A DNA stretch of 64,000 bases from Gonatopus flavifemur. Its lineage: Eukaryota; Arthropoda; Insecta; Hymenoptera; Dryinidae. Position 1 is the stretch's first letter. Every line of letters starts with the position of its first letter. Positions 47,205 to 58,999 of the stretch are shown piece by piece. The notes beneath the pieces were generated by a model. It ran no database searches. It saw only the letters and a list, made by a program, of their open reading frames with translations, and was not told the origin of the DNA. The DNA lies in NCBI GenBank assembly GCA_018340375.1, contig JAFFJZ010000002.1, positions 47,822,001 to 47,886,000 of the forward strand, in the 5' to 3' direction. The translations under genes and the position numbers were made by a program.

Positions 47205-49218
47205 CCTTGAGCTCATGAATTACTCGAGTTGTTCTCGAATGTTTCTCGGGTTGAGTTTGGATTAAAACAACGAAGATCGCAAGGTATAAGGATGAACCAT
47301 TGAGCCATCCCTGGGATTGAAAATCAGTGCGCAAACGAATCCACTGGTGAATTCAATCATTTTTTTAATGCAATTTATATAAACTGTTGATAAAATACGT
47401 GAAACTCTCTTACATTGAGAATCCGGGAACGATATTGTTGATCTCGAATGCGATTCACGTGCCAGAATCGTTCAGATTATGAAAACGCAAACAAAACGAG
47501 AGCAATTCGAATGACTTTTGTCATTCGAATACTTTGTGAAAATAATAAAAAATTTCACTACCCACGTGAAAGAATGATATAAAATGTATATATGATTAAT
47601 TACATTTAAACCCAAATTCCATATGTATATTTCTATATAGATTATGTATGATTTCAAAAATGTTTCCAAATGGTTGAGTCTTATACAGCACCTTGGAAGT
47701 TTACTTGTATTCACTCTCCGTAAAACTAATTTCATTGTTCACCATCTTTATTTGGAATTTTTATTAGACCCTGTTATTCAGACAAAGTTTTCTCGATAAT
47801 GATCTGATGGTAGTCAAGCGTTATAAGCCTCGTTAAGACTCGGGGGGGATCCAGGTTCATCTGATTAAACCCAAAAGATAAATTAGATTAATTTCAACTA
47901 TATGTCTGTAAAAGATTTAGAATTTATTTTGCAACACCCTATGTATTACAATGCGAATATATACTGCAGAAATGAAAACTCCTCTGCAAAAGACAATGTA
48001 GCAAAAGCACTGTAAAAAAGAAAAGAAAAAACACGCTCTGTATCTATCAAAGCAAAGCTGTGGGAACATTTCCTAACTCTCATGCAAAAACCTATGTAGA
48101 TGTTCTTTCGGTTACGTACAAAAAACAAATGACGATTCCTATTCAATTCACTTTTCTCATGAAACAAAGAATGTTGAAAACATAATGATCATTTACCGAT
48201 GGAAAACGATCTGAATTAATTCCACTGAAAATATCGTAGCTTCTATGGCCCGAAGGTCTGAATAAATATAACTCGACTAATTCAAATATTAAAAAATGTG
48301 ACAAGCATGTCTCTTCGATTGGTTACATTTGTATAGAAGAATGACTCAGAGTGTTTGGGGTTATAGGAAAGTTTGCGTGGGATTTAGGAGTTCAGAATAA
48401 TGTATTTGTAATGCATCGAATTTACATTTGGACGACCAACCTGCTTGACAGCAAATAAAAACATTTCTTCAAGAACTCGTCAAATATTTTTGATGAGCCA
48501 AATATTCATCCGTTGTGATTTTATGGTTTTGTTAGGAATTTGTATATATTGCGGAAAATGTATTATTCCTGTTTTAGCAAATTCGTGAATCAAACCAGTT
48601 ACAACTTTTAGACGTCTGACTTGATATATTTCACAAATGACAAGGATTCTACTATAACCCTCGAAGCAGCTGATACCGAACATTAGATTATATCATCTGC
48701 TTCACCCGACAACAATGCTGTGGTGATTTTATTGATTTTCACCCACATTCGAATTTTATGCTTTCATCTCAACATTTGAGAACCATTGTGTATCGTGAGA
48801 TTCTTGTTTTCATGAATTTGGAGAAAAATGAGTAAACAGTTTATCAAATTTATCTAATTTTCAATGCATTTGTTGGTAGTTTCTTATATTCATTGCTTTG
48901 ATATTAATTAAAATGTAGGAAGAAGAAAGAGCAGGATGTTTTTCAGTATAATTTACTGCATCTTTACAAACTATAATCTTCAATGTGAATGACCTTTCTG
49001 TAATACAGTATGAAAATTATTGAGAGCTACGAGTAACCCGGGTAGGAATTTTCCTGATTGAAAAGTGAGCCATCTGAGGCTGTATTTGGCACCAGATTTC
49101 CATCCGGGATTGTCATCATTTACAATTCTTTAAATAAAACATCGAAGCAGGCTGGATTCCCAAAATAGGGAGATACGCGCTTTCAGTTTTCCCGATTATA
49201 CTGGTCCAAACCATTCTA
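47205..49218. other. Non-coding stretch
   Basis: There is no gene or confident repeat. A weak tRNA-like word on the minus strand near 47300-47320 was not accepted because no B box was found. Confidence 0.4.
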
Positions 49219-50215
49219 CACGGAAAAAAGTCCCACGTGAATGCGATTGGAGTACAATTTACATTGGGACCAATGTTACCCATATAAACATTTTTAGGTT
49301 ATGCCAACGCTGACAATAGAATATAGTTTGGCGCAAGGTTGACAGGCAAGGCTTGGCAATCTATGAATATTCAATGTTGATTAACAACGAATATAATGTT
49401 GCACGGACATCGGTGTTCAACGAATTCCGGTTGTCAGCCTACCATTGATTCAAAATCTCGCCAGGCTTGGCGCTTGCTAGGCTCATCCTTGGTCCAACAT
49501 TGACTGAACGATTGATTCTATTGAAAGTGAGGATCATTTGAAATGTGGTTGAATATTGCCACAAACTTCTAGTTTGGATAAAAATTAATTTTCAATGTAG
49601 CGCCGATCATTGGTAATAGCATGGCTCGACATTGGAATGCTCCTTAATTTTAACTTTTGATGGCTGAATTGCTAGCTGGAAGATGTATACAAGGAATATA
49701 CTATGTAAGACTCAAATAATTCTTTGGAAGAACAATCAATCGTTCTTTGTTACAGGTTACTCCAGAGGGCTCCTACCACTGATCCATATTATGTATACTT
49801 CTCATGGCAAACTTCAGCGACAGAAACACTGAGTTGTTCACATATAAATGAGGAAAACATAATAAGATCTCAAATAAGATATATTGGAACTTGTGAAATG
49901 TGGATATTTTTTATATATTTTTAGGTTAATTATTTTTTACAGTTTAACCCTTGGCGCAACATTGGTAAACAAATTTTCCCATTGTTTGCCGATAATGATC
50001 TATCTCATTGCCATTTCTGCACTGATGATGGGGCTTCATTGGAAAGACACAATGATAAATCATAAAATGATGTTATCATTTCACTGTTGCGCCATGTTTG
50101 GTTGCCAAGCCTCGGCCATACTTTATCTACATCGCGCCATGCTAGCCCCAATGGTGAATTTCTCTACAGGTACATGTACATTGTTACTGAACTAAATGGT
50201 AATAGCGTTGCTGTG
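49219..50215. repeat. Diffuse repeat region, TTGGCGCAACATTGG words
   Basis: It begins with TA plus CACGGAAAAAAGTCCCACG (49219) without a partner end. Then come dispersed TTGGCGCAAG, GGCTTGGCAA, CCAGGCTTGGCG, CATTGGTAATAGCATGG and TTGGCGCAACATTGG, and on the opposite strand GGTTGCCAAGCC. This looks like one or more decayed MITEs rich in TTGGC/GCCAA. Boundaries are uncertain. Frames of up to 103 residues here have no recognisable domain. Confidence 0.4.
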
Positions 50216-50324
50216 AAGTGAGCTCTAATAACAATATAAATCCAACAGGACTCTATAGAAAATTTTACATGAGATCCACACAGTAATCGTAATCTCACTT
50301 TTTATGTAATTTTCACATGCACTG

Positions 50325-50455
50325 GGAACAAAAAATAGTGGACTCCACTACGCCTAATTGAACGAACCTTGTATTTCAATTGATTTGATGAATGTTTGTG
50401 GTTGAACGCGCATCCAACTGTCGAACGTAGTTGAGTCCACTATTTTTTTTCTTCC
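50325..50455. repeat. Inverted pair around GTAGTTGAGTCCACTATTTTTT
   Basis: AAAAAATAGTGGACTCCACT at about 50332 is the reverse complement of AGTTGAGTCCACTATTTTTT near 50450, apart from a short indel. It shares the CGTAGTTGAGTC word with the element at 50675-51118. Confidence 0.55.
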
Positions 50456-50674
50456 ATTTTCATTTTGGTTCGTCAAACGGACTTGGTGCAGATGGAGTTG
50501 AAACTAGCATCTGTCAAGCTACCAATTATACCATTGTAACTTTTGATTGAACGTTGATGAAGCTTTGTTCATACCAGAAATCGATAAAGTTATAGCATTT
50601 CTTCAACATTTCAGATGCCAAAGTACTTGATAAAAGTTTCATATGTAATCTATACAATTCACGAATATTATGTA

Positions 50675-51118
50675 CACTGAGAAAAAAATAAAAGTGCCAT
50701 TAACCACCACGCGTAGTTGGAGAATTTATGAATGAATCAACGAAGTTTCAGTTGAAATCACTTGGAAATTGTAGACACGACTACGCCACCTTTCATTGTC
50801 TCAAACATATCACTTGATTTTATGAACCAATGTGTGTCAACGTCAACAAATCACAGAAGAAGTTCTATTCAAAATCTCACGTAGTTGAGTCAACCTCGCA
50901 GGCAATCAATGCTTCGTTACTTTGTGTCAAATGTATATGAATACTTGACGGAAACTATTTTTCATTGTCCCAATCATTCACGTAGTTGACTCAACAGAGT
51001 CGGCCAACCTGGGGGAATGATTCAATGCAACCTCCAGAGTTGGTTGAACGTATTTAACCTCCTGGTGTAGTTGAGTCAACTACGTTTTCGTTCAGTTCAC
51101 TAATCCTTTTTCTCAGTG
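50675..51118. repeat. TA-flanked MITE, CACTGAGAAAAA ends, iterated CGTAGTTGAGTCAAC
   Basis: The ends CACTGAGAAAAAAATAAAAG and, on the minus strand, CACTGAGAAAAAGGATTAGT are flanked by TA (50673-50674, 51119-51120). Inside, variants of CGTAGTTGAGTCAAC recur near 50712, 50880, 50980 and 51066. It is 444 bp and non-coding. Confidence 0.8.
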
Positions 51119-51367
51119 TATGAGAAATTATAAAAATTGGGCCAATCTGAGGAATTTGAGATTGTTTCCGTATTCAGCACACTGAAATCATTTCGAATTA
51201 GTTGAGGAATCTCACAAAGCAGGGCAAACAATGGTTGTTGTTTGACATGCTGTAGATAAATTGAATCATTCAAATTGGACTCTAGAGAGAATTCTGGATT
51301 GGATTTGGAAAGAATATTTTATAAATTATTCAGGCCGATATAATAATCGAGATTACATTCCATCTAT

Positions 51368-51506
51368 AGGGATGGATGATACTTGACAGTACCGATACTT
51401 TTTGTAGACAATTTTTCGAGCTTATATTGAACTTGATTAAATATCGATCAAAATTTTATAAAAGTTTTATAAATACTATCGATATTGTCCACTATCGCCC
51501 ATCCCT
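51368..51506. repeat. Small inverted-repeat element, AGGGATGG ends
   Basis: AGGGATGGATGATAC at the left is mirrored by AGGGATGGGCGATAGT at the right on the minus strand. The interior TATCGATCAAAATTTTATAA is shared with 30112-30207 and about 46150-46190. Confidence 0.65.
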
Positions 51507-51509
51507 CAT

Positions 51510-52343
51510 TCTATTTGAATAAATCTATATAAAACATATCGAATTCCAATCAACATCCACAATTTCTCCAAACAGAGAAAAAAATACTGACTAATAATAA
51601 TAAGAAAATCGAGTCCTATGAAAAGTAGGACACTGGAATAACTACATACCAGGAGGAAAGAAGAAATTATAAGCATACATTTTGCGCTATTGTCCTTTGC
51701 TCTTTTCCTTCGCTTCAAAGAAATTCAAAAAAAAAAAAAGGAAAAAAAAGAAGAGGAGAGAAACTCGTGACATTTTTTCCCTCCACCTCTCACTCATCTC
51801 CTCCAATACTTTTCCCGAGCGAGTTGGAGCGAGTTAACATGCCATACAACCACTAGCGCTGCAACTGGAACGATGAATTGTTTCAAAGCAATCACCTACG
51901 TACAGGAGGGTAAAAACATGCGAGGGTAAAAAAGGGTTACAACTGTGTAAAACTTGGCTCCGATTCTCTCGTGTATGAGGGCGCCACGTGTATCGCGCGG
52001 CAACTAATAAAGAAGATTCTGTAAACGAAAGCGCATGCTCGTGAATTTAGAATAGAACGTGCAAATGTTTTCAAATGAAATTTGGATTTTAAACTGGACA
52101 GATAAAATCGTGTGTAGCAGCGTAGTTGTGGATTGATAATAAATATATAAATTTCATCGAGTACCTAGCGAAAGAAAATGCTCCTATTGCTGTGTCATAT
52201 ATTATAAATAATACACGATGGCTCTGTGCTGAAGTAACGTAACTGCAATTTTTTTCGGGTCAAATTCATACAACTCCATTATCACTCACACCGAGCAAAA
52301 TCGCAGTTAGGTTATCAAAGTTTGAAACCATCGAATGTATCTT
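51510..52343. other. Non-coding stretch
   Basis: An A/G-rich run lies at 51727-51765, followed by C/T-rich and moderately GC-rich DNA up to about 52010. No gene, tRNA or repeat family was recognised. Confidence 0.35.
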
Positions 52344-52595
52344 CCCTGGTGGAAAAATTTCGTTGAATTTCGTTCACTTTTGACACACTCGATTTTCATT
52401 GAAAATTAGCCAAATTCAGCGCAATTCAACAAAATTCCGGTAAAATTCAATAATTGTCCACAAAATTCAGTCACTTTTAGTGAAATTTGTTGACTTCCAT
52501 TGGAGTTCGTTGAAGTTTGAAGATTTTTATCGAATTTTTTTGAAATATTGTTGTGCCAAAAGTGAACAAAATTCAACAAAATCTTTCCACCAGGG
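52344..52595. repeat. MITE, CCCTGGTGGAAA ends, 252 bp
   Basis: CCCTGGTGGAAAAATTTCGT at the left and CCCTGGTGGAAAGATTTTGT at the right on the minus strand. The arms are built from GTTGAATTTCGTTCACTTTT and related words in both orientations. It is non-coding. Confidence 0.8.
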
Positions 52596-52693
52596 TCAAC
52601 TTTGGATGATTGGGAAAGATTGTCGATGAAAAATTAATGACAAATTGTAAATGAGAATTGTATTCATTCCCTCCGAATAATTCCCAATTGATA

Positions 52694-52852
52694 CACAGTA
52701 AAAAGTAAAACTTACTTCCAACCTTAATATCGGCTTATTTGAAGATGCAGCCAAGACTAGCCCTATTTCAGCTGAAAGTCAGCATACAAAGCAAATGTCG
52801 ACACAACGGAAAAGACTGAATTTCAGTCAAGTTTTCAAGTAAGTTGATATTA
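52694..52852. repeat. CACAGTAAAAAGTAAAAC-family element, right side decayed
   Basis: TA plus CACAGTAAAAAGTAAAACTT at the left, then GATGCAGCCAAGACTAGCCC, match the intact palindrome at 60063-60259. The right arm has diverged, and the next MITE begins at the TA at 52851-52852. Confidence 0.6.
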
Positions 52853-53385
52853 CACACGGAAAAAAATAATTAGCTCTTATTTGGATAGCTAAAAATGAGC
52901 TACAGGAGCTATTTTTTTTGCTGTCACAGCTACTAACTTAGCGGTAGCAGCCAGAAATGTGGCATTCGCAGCCAAAATTCAACAGCTAAATTATTTGGCT
53001 ATCCAAATATCAACCACCAATTCTGTGCAGTTACAGCTATACGGAGAAAAAAGTATTGCTGGCATAACAAGCAGGTTTGTTACTATACCGCCTATAAAAA
53101 AAATTAGCTGAGAGAGCAAGAAGAATGATTGATACAACTACACTTTTTTGCTGATATAAACAAATCAGTTAATAGAACTAACGTCTTAGCTGCTGAAGTG
53201 AATATTTTTGCAAGGACAACAAATTTCTTTGTAGGCGCTATAGTAGCAAATCATTTTTTCTCCGTGTACGAATTCCTACTGTGGTAGCTAAAAAATAGCT
53301 ACAGCTGCAATTATTTTGGCTACAGCACGGAAAAAAGGTTGCTAAACAAGTGAGTGCCTGTCACAGCTATTCCATTTTTTTGCGT
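52853..53385. repeat. AGCTA-rich MITE(s) with nested insertion
   Basis: The left end CACACGGAAAAAAATAATTA is followed by TTATTTGGATAGCT. The unit runs to about 53039, is interrupted by the element at 53042-53266, and appears to resume with GTAGCTAAAAAATAGCTACA. A further end, CACGGAAAAAAGG, starts at 53336, and a degraded end TTTTTTTGCGTG closes near 53385. Confidence 0.55.
53042..53266. repeat. Nested MITE, CACGGAGAAAAAA group
   Basis: The left CGGAGAAAAAAGTATTGCTG and the right end on the minus strand, CACGGAGAAAAAATGATTTG, are flanked by TA (53040-53041, 53267-53268). AGCTA-rich DNA of one sub-family is present on both sides, which supports insertion into another MITE. Confidence 0.7.
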
Positions 53386-53429
53386 GAACCTGTGAATTTA
53401 CTAAAAAAAGAGTGTGAAGTACATTGCAA

Positions 53430-53794
53430 CCCATACAGTACCACAAATTTCAGTAATGTCATAATTACATTTCAATCTTTCACCTTCATTACATTTCAGT
53501 ATACTTTCGCAGAAATGTTTATATGTTGAAACTTCCAATTTGAATGTTACCTATTTACAATGTCTCAGATATATTACGAGAGAGACATTACAATTAAATA
53601 TTTTATAAATATTCTTGAAACATCGCAGAAATAATTCAGAAATATTGCATTGAAATGTAAGATTAGTGGACATTGTAATATTTCTGAAGGGATTTTGAAA
53701 CCTCGGTGTGACATACAGCAATGTCATAGAAATATTTCAATGTTTCGGATGTTACATTCCTGAAATCTTAATGAAATCTTTGACGCTGTATGGG
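53430..53794. repeat. Inverted-repeat element, CCCATACAG ends
   Basis: CCCATACAGTACCACAAATT at the left is mirrored by CCCATACAGCGTCAAAGATT at the right on the minus strand. The interior repeats ATTACATTTCA and AATATTTC words in both orientations. It is non-coding. Confidence 0.6.
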
Positions 53795-54002
53795 AATAGA
53801 AGGGTATTTTTAGGAGTAATGATAATTCACTGAAATTTGCTTGAACTCCATTACCTGTAATCACAACTCGATTCCTCACACCCCTTATAATATTTTCCAA
53901 TTTCGCTCATTTAATGTTGATGCAATGTGTATAAATTTTATGTTGCATGTGAAATTCGCATATTGCAAGTACATTGAAAATTGAAAATGATCTCTCCAAA
54001 TT

Positions 54003-54218
54003 CCTTGGAGTGAAAATACTGCAAGTCCAGGAAGAGTGACTTTTCACTTCATAACGGTGAAGGTTCAACTCGACTTGAAGAGTGAAATTTCACCTTTTTA
54101 TAAGAGTGAAATCCTTGCTCGGGAACGTCAACATTCACTCTCATAGAGTGAAAACTCACTCTATAGAAGTGGAATCTCGCTCTTGTTGGACTCGCAGTAT
54201 TTTCATTCTTTGAGAGTG
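54003..54218. repeat. Inverted-repeat element with iterated GAGTGAAA
   Basis: GTGAAAATACTGCAAGTCCA at the left matches ATGAAAATACTGCGAGTCCA at the right on the minus strand. Between them GAGTGAAA or its complement recurs at least six times, for example near 54100, 54130 and 54150. Confidence 0.65.
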
Positions 54219-54219
54219 G

Positions 54220-56074
54220 ATTTTTACTTCAAGAAATTTAGAGATATAGAAGGGATGTCTTTCCAAATTGTTCAAAAATTCTTTAAACATTCAAGAATAC
54301 AAGAACATTTTTGTACTAAAAAATTTATTAATCAGGTGAGATATATAAAATACGAATAATAATCACCAAAGTGAATGACATAATATCTTAAAATAAACAT
54401 CGAATAAAGTTGAGTGAAACTCTAGTAACACTGTGAGAAATATTTGGAAATTCCCAACAAAAAAAGTAAGGTGAAAAATTTCTATGAGTTTGTACATTTC
54501 CAATTTATTTGGGAATCCACCAAATTTTTATCAACGTCCAAACAATTTTCATGACTTTCCAGAAAATGATAGTTAACTGACAAACATTTTTTGAAATTTC
54601 ACCAAAACTGTTTGAGAATTTACTGAAGAATGTTTGATAAAAAACTTCCAAACTAGGTTTGGAAATTTTTTTCTTATTTCTTTTTATTTCTTCAACATCA
54701 TAAAACCACTACATATTGTGCATGATTTTTGAGTGCCAAACATCAGAATTAGCACAGTACTTTTGTTCCTCTGATTCCAAAATATAACAAAAGTACTATT
54801 TTATATGATAGAAGCATTTTTCCACGGTTCGCAACATATTTCTAGTGTTCGAGTTTCACAATGACCGAGGAAATGGTACAATGATTTTTCCCCTGTAAAT
54901 ATGTGTAAACGCATGTGCAATGTAAAATGGCTTGTTGACCTGGTGTGTTACATACAATACACCGTGAGAGTGAATATAAAAAACATGCTGGGGAAAATTA
55001 GTATGTTTTGTTGACAGAGGAATGCAAATGCCACTTTTGTTTGCAACCATCACTGCATATGTATTTTCGTTGTAATATTTTGGAACAAACTCGTCAATTT
55101 TGTTCTGACCGATATACAATATCACCATATGAACGAGAACTCGAATTTTAATCAAACGCTAAATGATGGATAAGCATCTCGAATCGCTTAATATTTTGCC
55201 GCGAATACAGATGTGCTAATACTTGATGCGATATCAATTAGAGTGATAAAAATCGCTGGAGAGTACAATAGAAAAAAAGAATACCATGCCATAGATAAGT
55301 TCAAGCGGTATTCGAAATATACCGGTGAGAAAAGAACAAGGGGCGAGCGAAAAGGGATTGAGAGAGGGATACAATTATCGACCCTTGCCGGTACTACCTC
55401 TGCTTTTGTGGCAGGGATGCAGCCAGCCATCCATCCGCCCCAGGCAGATAGCGAGTTTCGCTTTCTCCCTACCAAGTTCAAACTTCGACCGATACGTGGA
55501 GAATCAAGTGTCTCTCCATTATCATATAAAAGTTCACATCAACTTTTCCTCTAACACAGAGAATATTGAGTTAGAATTTCTTCTGTTGGTCTAAAACTTA
55601 AAGAATTCCAAGAGAAGAATAAAGAAGTTAGAACAAATCTACGGTTCTTATTTGTCGAGAGAATGTATTCTAACAAAGATTCTCGCCAGGAAGAAGAGAA
55701 AATGTCAATTATCGTTGAATTGAGAGTAAATAAATGATGCACGTACTTGGCGTAGAGTATACATGAAGGAAAAAAAATCGAAACTATTCGTGGCCAACTT
55801 TAGGCGTATCTCTCAAGAATAAACCAACTCGAAATTATCATCAGGTTGACCTAACAAAGTTGTCCTAATTGAGGGCTCCGTATCTTTGAAGGGCTTAACT
55901 AGGATGGGATGTGGATAACATTAATGGAAATAAACTCTCCTCAATTGAACCAAAATTTCACGTGTTGTTTCAATGAGAGAATATTTGCTAAATTTAAACT
56001 TTCTTTCCAAATTTTCCGCCAACTTGGATGCCGATTAAATGAATTACACAATAAAAAATCCCACGAACTGGATG
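54220..56074. other. Non-coding stretch with a GC-richer patch
   Basis: A TA plus ACACTGTGAGAAATATTTGG end near 54428 has no clear partner. The segment 55180-55520 is GC-richer, with open frames of 97-113 residues on both strands, but none shows a domain. It could be regulatory or exonic DNA, and I cannot tell which. Confidence 0.35.
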
Positions 56075-56254
56075 CACTGTAAAAGATTTCTTTGCGGATT
56101 CAAAAAAAAAGTTTAGAAGGTTTTGTACACGAAAATTTTTTCTGGTGGAGTCCTTAAAGAAATTTGTAAAAATTCAAACATTTTTGTGAAGTGACCAAAA
56201 CTTTTGATTTCCTCCAATTTTTTGTGGGAATCCACAAAGAAATTTTGAACAGTG
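56075..56254. repeat. MITE, CACTGT...ACAGTG ends, 180 bp
   Basis: CACTGTAAAAGATTTCTTTG followed by CGGATTC at the left pairs with CACTGTTCAAAATTTCTTTG followed by TGGATTC at the right on the minus strand. TA follows at 56255-56256. It is non-coding. Confidence 0.7.
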
Positions 56255-56259
56255 TAGAA

Positions 56260-57022
56260 CGTTGACACGAAAAATGGTATCAAGGTGAGAGGAATTATTA
56301 ATAATCAAGAAAATAAAAACAATTCTCATAAAAACAACTGATTTCAGGAAATCTTAAAAAAATATATGAGATTCTATAATGATATTTTTTCAACGGGAAC
56401 GAATAGATTTCCCTTCCCTCGCATTTCGTGATTATTATATAGATCGCATTCCGATTTACGAGAAGTCATTATAGAAATCAAATATCTCGAGTTCGAAAAA
56501 GACTTGACCGACTAATGTTTATCGATTTTCATAAATGCAAACCAGATTTTCAATATACATTGATAACACTTGGCGATTTTTCAATATATCAATAAATTAT
56601 TGAATACATGAATGATGATGAATAAATGATGAACTCTTTAGTTTGTGGAAATAAACGATGTTTATATCAATATGCATCAGCGACTTGGGCTTTCTCATAA
56701 GGGAGATTCTTTATCAAATCGTCCACCGCTGTGCACATTCTGATTTCAAAGATAGAGATCTCAAAAACTGGTCAGAATTTTCGGTAAAGTATCTGTTTTT
56801 CAATACCATGTGGTATTTTTCGAGCGTGACGATTAGTTACCCAATGAAAATTTCGTGTCTAAAAGATCTTTTAGACACACAAAAAAGTTACATTAGGTAG
56901 CCAATATCCCGTATAGCATATTCGCTCCAGAAGGATTCGAATAGAAGCTTTTCAAATGCTTTTGGGAACAGGGTGCTTTCTGGGATAACAAAAACTTCTT
57001 TACGAATTTGAAAAAGGACGGG
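56260..57022. other. Non-coding stretch
   Basis: No gene or confident repeat was recognised. A small hairpin (GTCTAAAAGATCTTTTAGAC) sits near 56857-56876. Confidence 0.4.
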
Positions 57023-57277
57023 TCCAATACCAAGGAGTATCAGGAGAGAACATAGTGGTGGTAGGGATGAAACAGAAACTCAAACCCTCAAAATCTTCTT
57101 TCTGATGGGTCCAATCAATGAGAGCATAATTCTGAAAGTAATAAGTTTATTTTACTTTTGGAAACAGAATTTCCATTGGTTGGAGCCATGAAAAGGTTGG
57201 TCTTGAGGGTGTGAGTTTCCGTTTCAATCATTTCTACCCCTTCCACCGTTATATTCCCTCCTGATATTCCTTGTCCA
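57023..57277. repeat. Inverted-repeat element, about 255 bp
   Basis: CCAAGGAGTATCAGGAGAGA, GGTGGTAGGGATGAAAC and AGAAACTCAAACCCTCAA at the left are matched on the minus strand from 57277 by CAAGGAATATCAGGAGGG, GGTGGAAGGGGTAGAAATG and GGAAACTCACACCCTCAA. It is non-coding. Confidence 0.65.
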
Positions 57278-57336
57278 ATACAGCGACCTGCAATTCAAAA
57301 TACGGGATTTAGATTTCAGCCCTTTTCTATACCTTA

Positions 57337-57694
57337 CACACGGAGAAAAAAAATTCACTCTGACAGCAAAATATTTACTCTGATGTTACTGGGTACCTTG
57401 TGCTGGAGTAGCAAATTTTTTTCTGTGACAGCAATCCATTTTGCTATCAAAGCAATCTCGTCAGCTACGACAGTGGTTCTTTCAGCTGTGGCTGCAAAAA
57501 AAGTTGTCTTCTTCAACAAAATTTTTTTACTATTCTATATATAATACCAAAATCCACTGGAGAAGCAAACATTTTGTGCTGCCACAGTTAAAAAATCACT
57601 GTCACAGCTGACAAAATTCCTGTCACAGCAAAAAATTTGCTGCTCCACCAAAATGAGACTCCGTTGTCACAGCAAATTTCTTTTTTCTCTGTGC
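57337..57694. repeat. AGC/GCT-rich MITE, best-preserved copy
   Basis: The left CACACGGAGAAAAAAAATTC follows TA (57335-57336). The right end on the minus strand is GCACAGAGAAAAAAGAAATT. About ten GCTGTCACAGC-like words alternate in both orientations with AAATTT tracts. This copy carries the undivided CTATTCTATATATAATACC that is split by an insertion at 46766-47025. Confidence 0.75.
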
Positions 57695-57695
57695 A

Positions 57696-58429
57696 CGGAA
57701 AAAAATTGCTGACATTTTAATAAACGAAAATAATTGTTGTTTCAAATTTGACATCTACTGCTTAACAAGAAAATATCACACTCAGAAAGAAAATCGGTGC
57801 TGAATTTGAGTCCAACTCCATGTTCGTAGTTACAATATCCATATTATTCTCAAGATAGTTGTAGAAAATTGCTGCGATCGCAATAACACTCAAATTCTGT
57901 TCTGCTTCTCTCTCAGCGCCAGCTCAAGTTTGTCGTTGTTTTAATGTCAACTATGAAAATTGTGCAAAGAAATAGTGATAGATGCAATTTTTCAGCAGGA
58001 ACAGTGAAACATTTTTTGATGATGAAATAGACAATCAAAATCAACATTTTCGCTGACTTTTGATTGTCACGACGCCATTACAAGCTGACAAATTTGAAAA
58101 TTCGATACTGCGTCTTATATGATATGGTCACTCATTCCATCCTATTTCCTGCACCAATCACCAACTATATTGAAATTGCCAATACTGGTAAGTCTGGTAA
58201 CACAATACTGTGCCAGTAAAGAGCCATTTCACCATTTCTACACAGAATTTCATGGAAATAACACAGAGATATAGTCAGGGGAAGTGAGATGATTCATTAT
58301 TTGATCTTTCATTCTTTTATAAGTTTATTCAATTTGTATGAGATGATTTTATTCACAACTTTCAGTTTGTTGAATACATAACAATCATCCTCGTTCATGA
58401 CATAATGTCTCTCTCTCTCCCCTTGAGTT
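57696..58429. other. Non-coding spacer
   Basis: A lone CACGGAAAAAAATTGCTG end starts near 57694 with no partner. No gene was seen. Confidence 0.35.
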
Positions 58430-58997
58430 GATCCTCAAGAGAAAAAGAGCGGAAACATTACAATATTTATCAACAGATCAGGGCCGTCTTTCATTGCTTC
58501 AAGACCCTGGGCCTACTTAGAGTGGAGGCCCATGTAAGGAGACATAGAATCTTGAAATTTTTAAAAAACCACCCTAACATTGATCATTATAATTTCTCTT
58601 TAAAATAAGTATTACCTGAGTTTCCACTTTTTTGTATATCTAGAATTAATTTCATTTTCAAAATAACTTGATTTCATTCTGTTCAAGTAACCTTTTTAAA
58701 GAAAATATATAAAAATCTCAACGATTCTCTACGAAGAGGCGCCCCTTTTGCAGGAGGCCCTGGGCTCGGGCCCGGTATGCCCTGCCTTAAAGACGGCCCT
58801 GCAACAGATTGAAGACGTCGTGGATCATAGAAGATAATCGCTCCACATTATTTCAATAAATTACTATTCAAATAGTCATTTTGTTTCCTTAAATAGTAAT
58901 TTATTGAACTGATGTTGAGCGATTATCTTTTATCATCCACGATGTCTTCAATCTGTTAATAAAGATTGTAATTTTTACACTTTCTTTTCTCTCAGTG
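58430..58997. repeat. Foldback element with a hAT-type element in its left arm
   Basis: The right end on the minus strand, CACTGAGAGAAAAGAAAGTG, is followed by TA (58998-58999). Its arm (ACAATCTTTATTAACAGATT, GAAGACATCGTGGAT, AAGATAATCGCTC) pairs with the left arm ACAATATTTATCAACAGAT, which is cut by the hAT-type insert, then GAAGACGTCGTGGAT and AGATAATCGCTC. The left terminus is degraded. Confidence 0.7.
58479..58801. mobile_element. hAT-type non-autonomous element, 8-bp target duplication
   Basis: The TIRs CAGGGCCGTCTTTCATTG and, on the minus strand, CAGGGCCGTCTTTAAGGCAG are flanked by an exact 8-bp direct repeat CAACAGAT (58471-58478 and 58802-58809). An 8-bp duplication and CAGGG-type ends are characteristic of hAT elements. 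The element is 323 bp, GC-rich at its ends, and has no transposase. Confidence 0.85.
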
Positions 58998-58999
58998 TA

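Noticed and set aside
47270..47325. tRNA-like GATGGCTCAATGGTTCA on the minus strand
   Set aside because: There is no B box at an acceptable distance and no cloverleaf, so it may be a decayed SINE fragment at most.
55188..55554. Overlapping frames of 97-113 codons on both strands
   Set aside because: Open frames on both strands reflect the locally higher GC content. No domain is visible in either.
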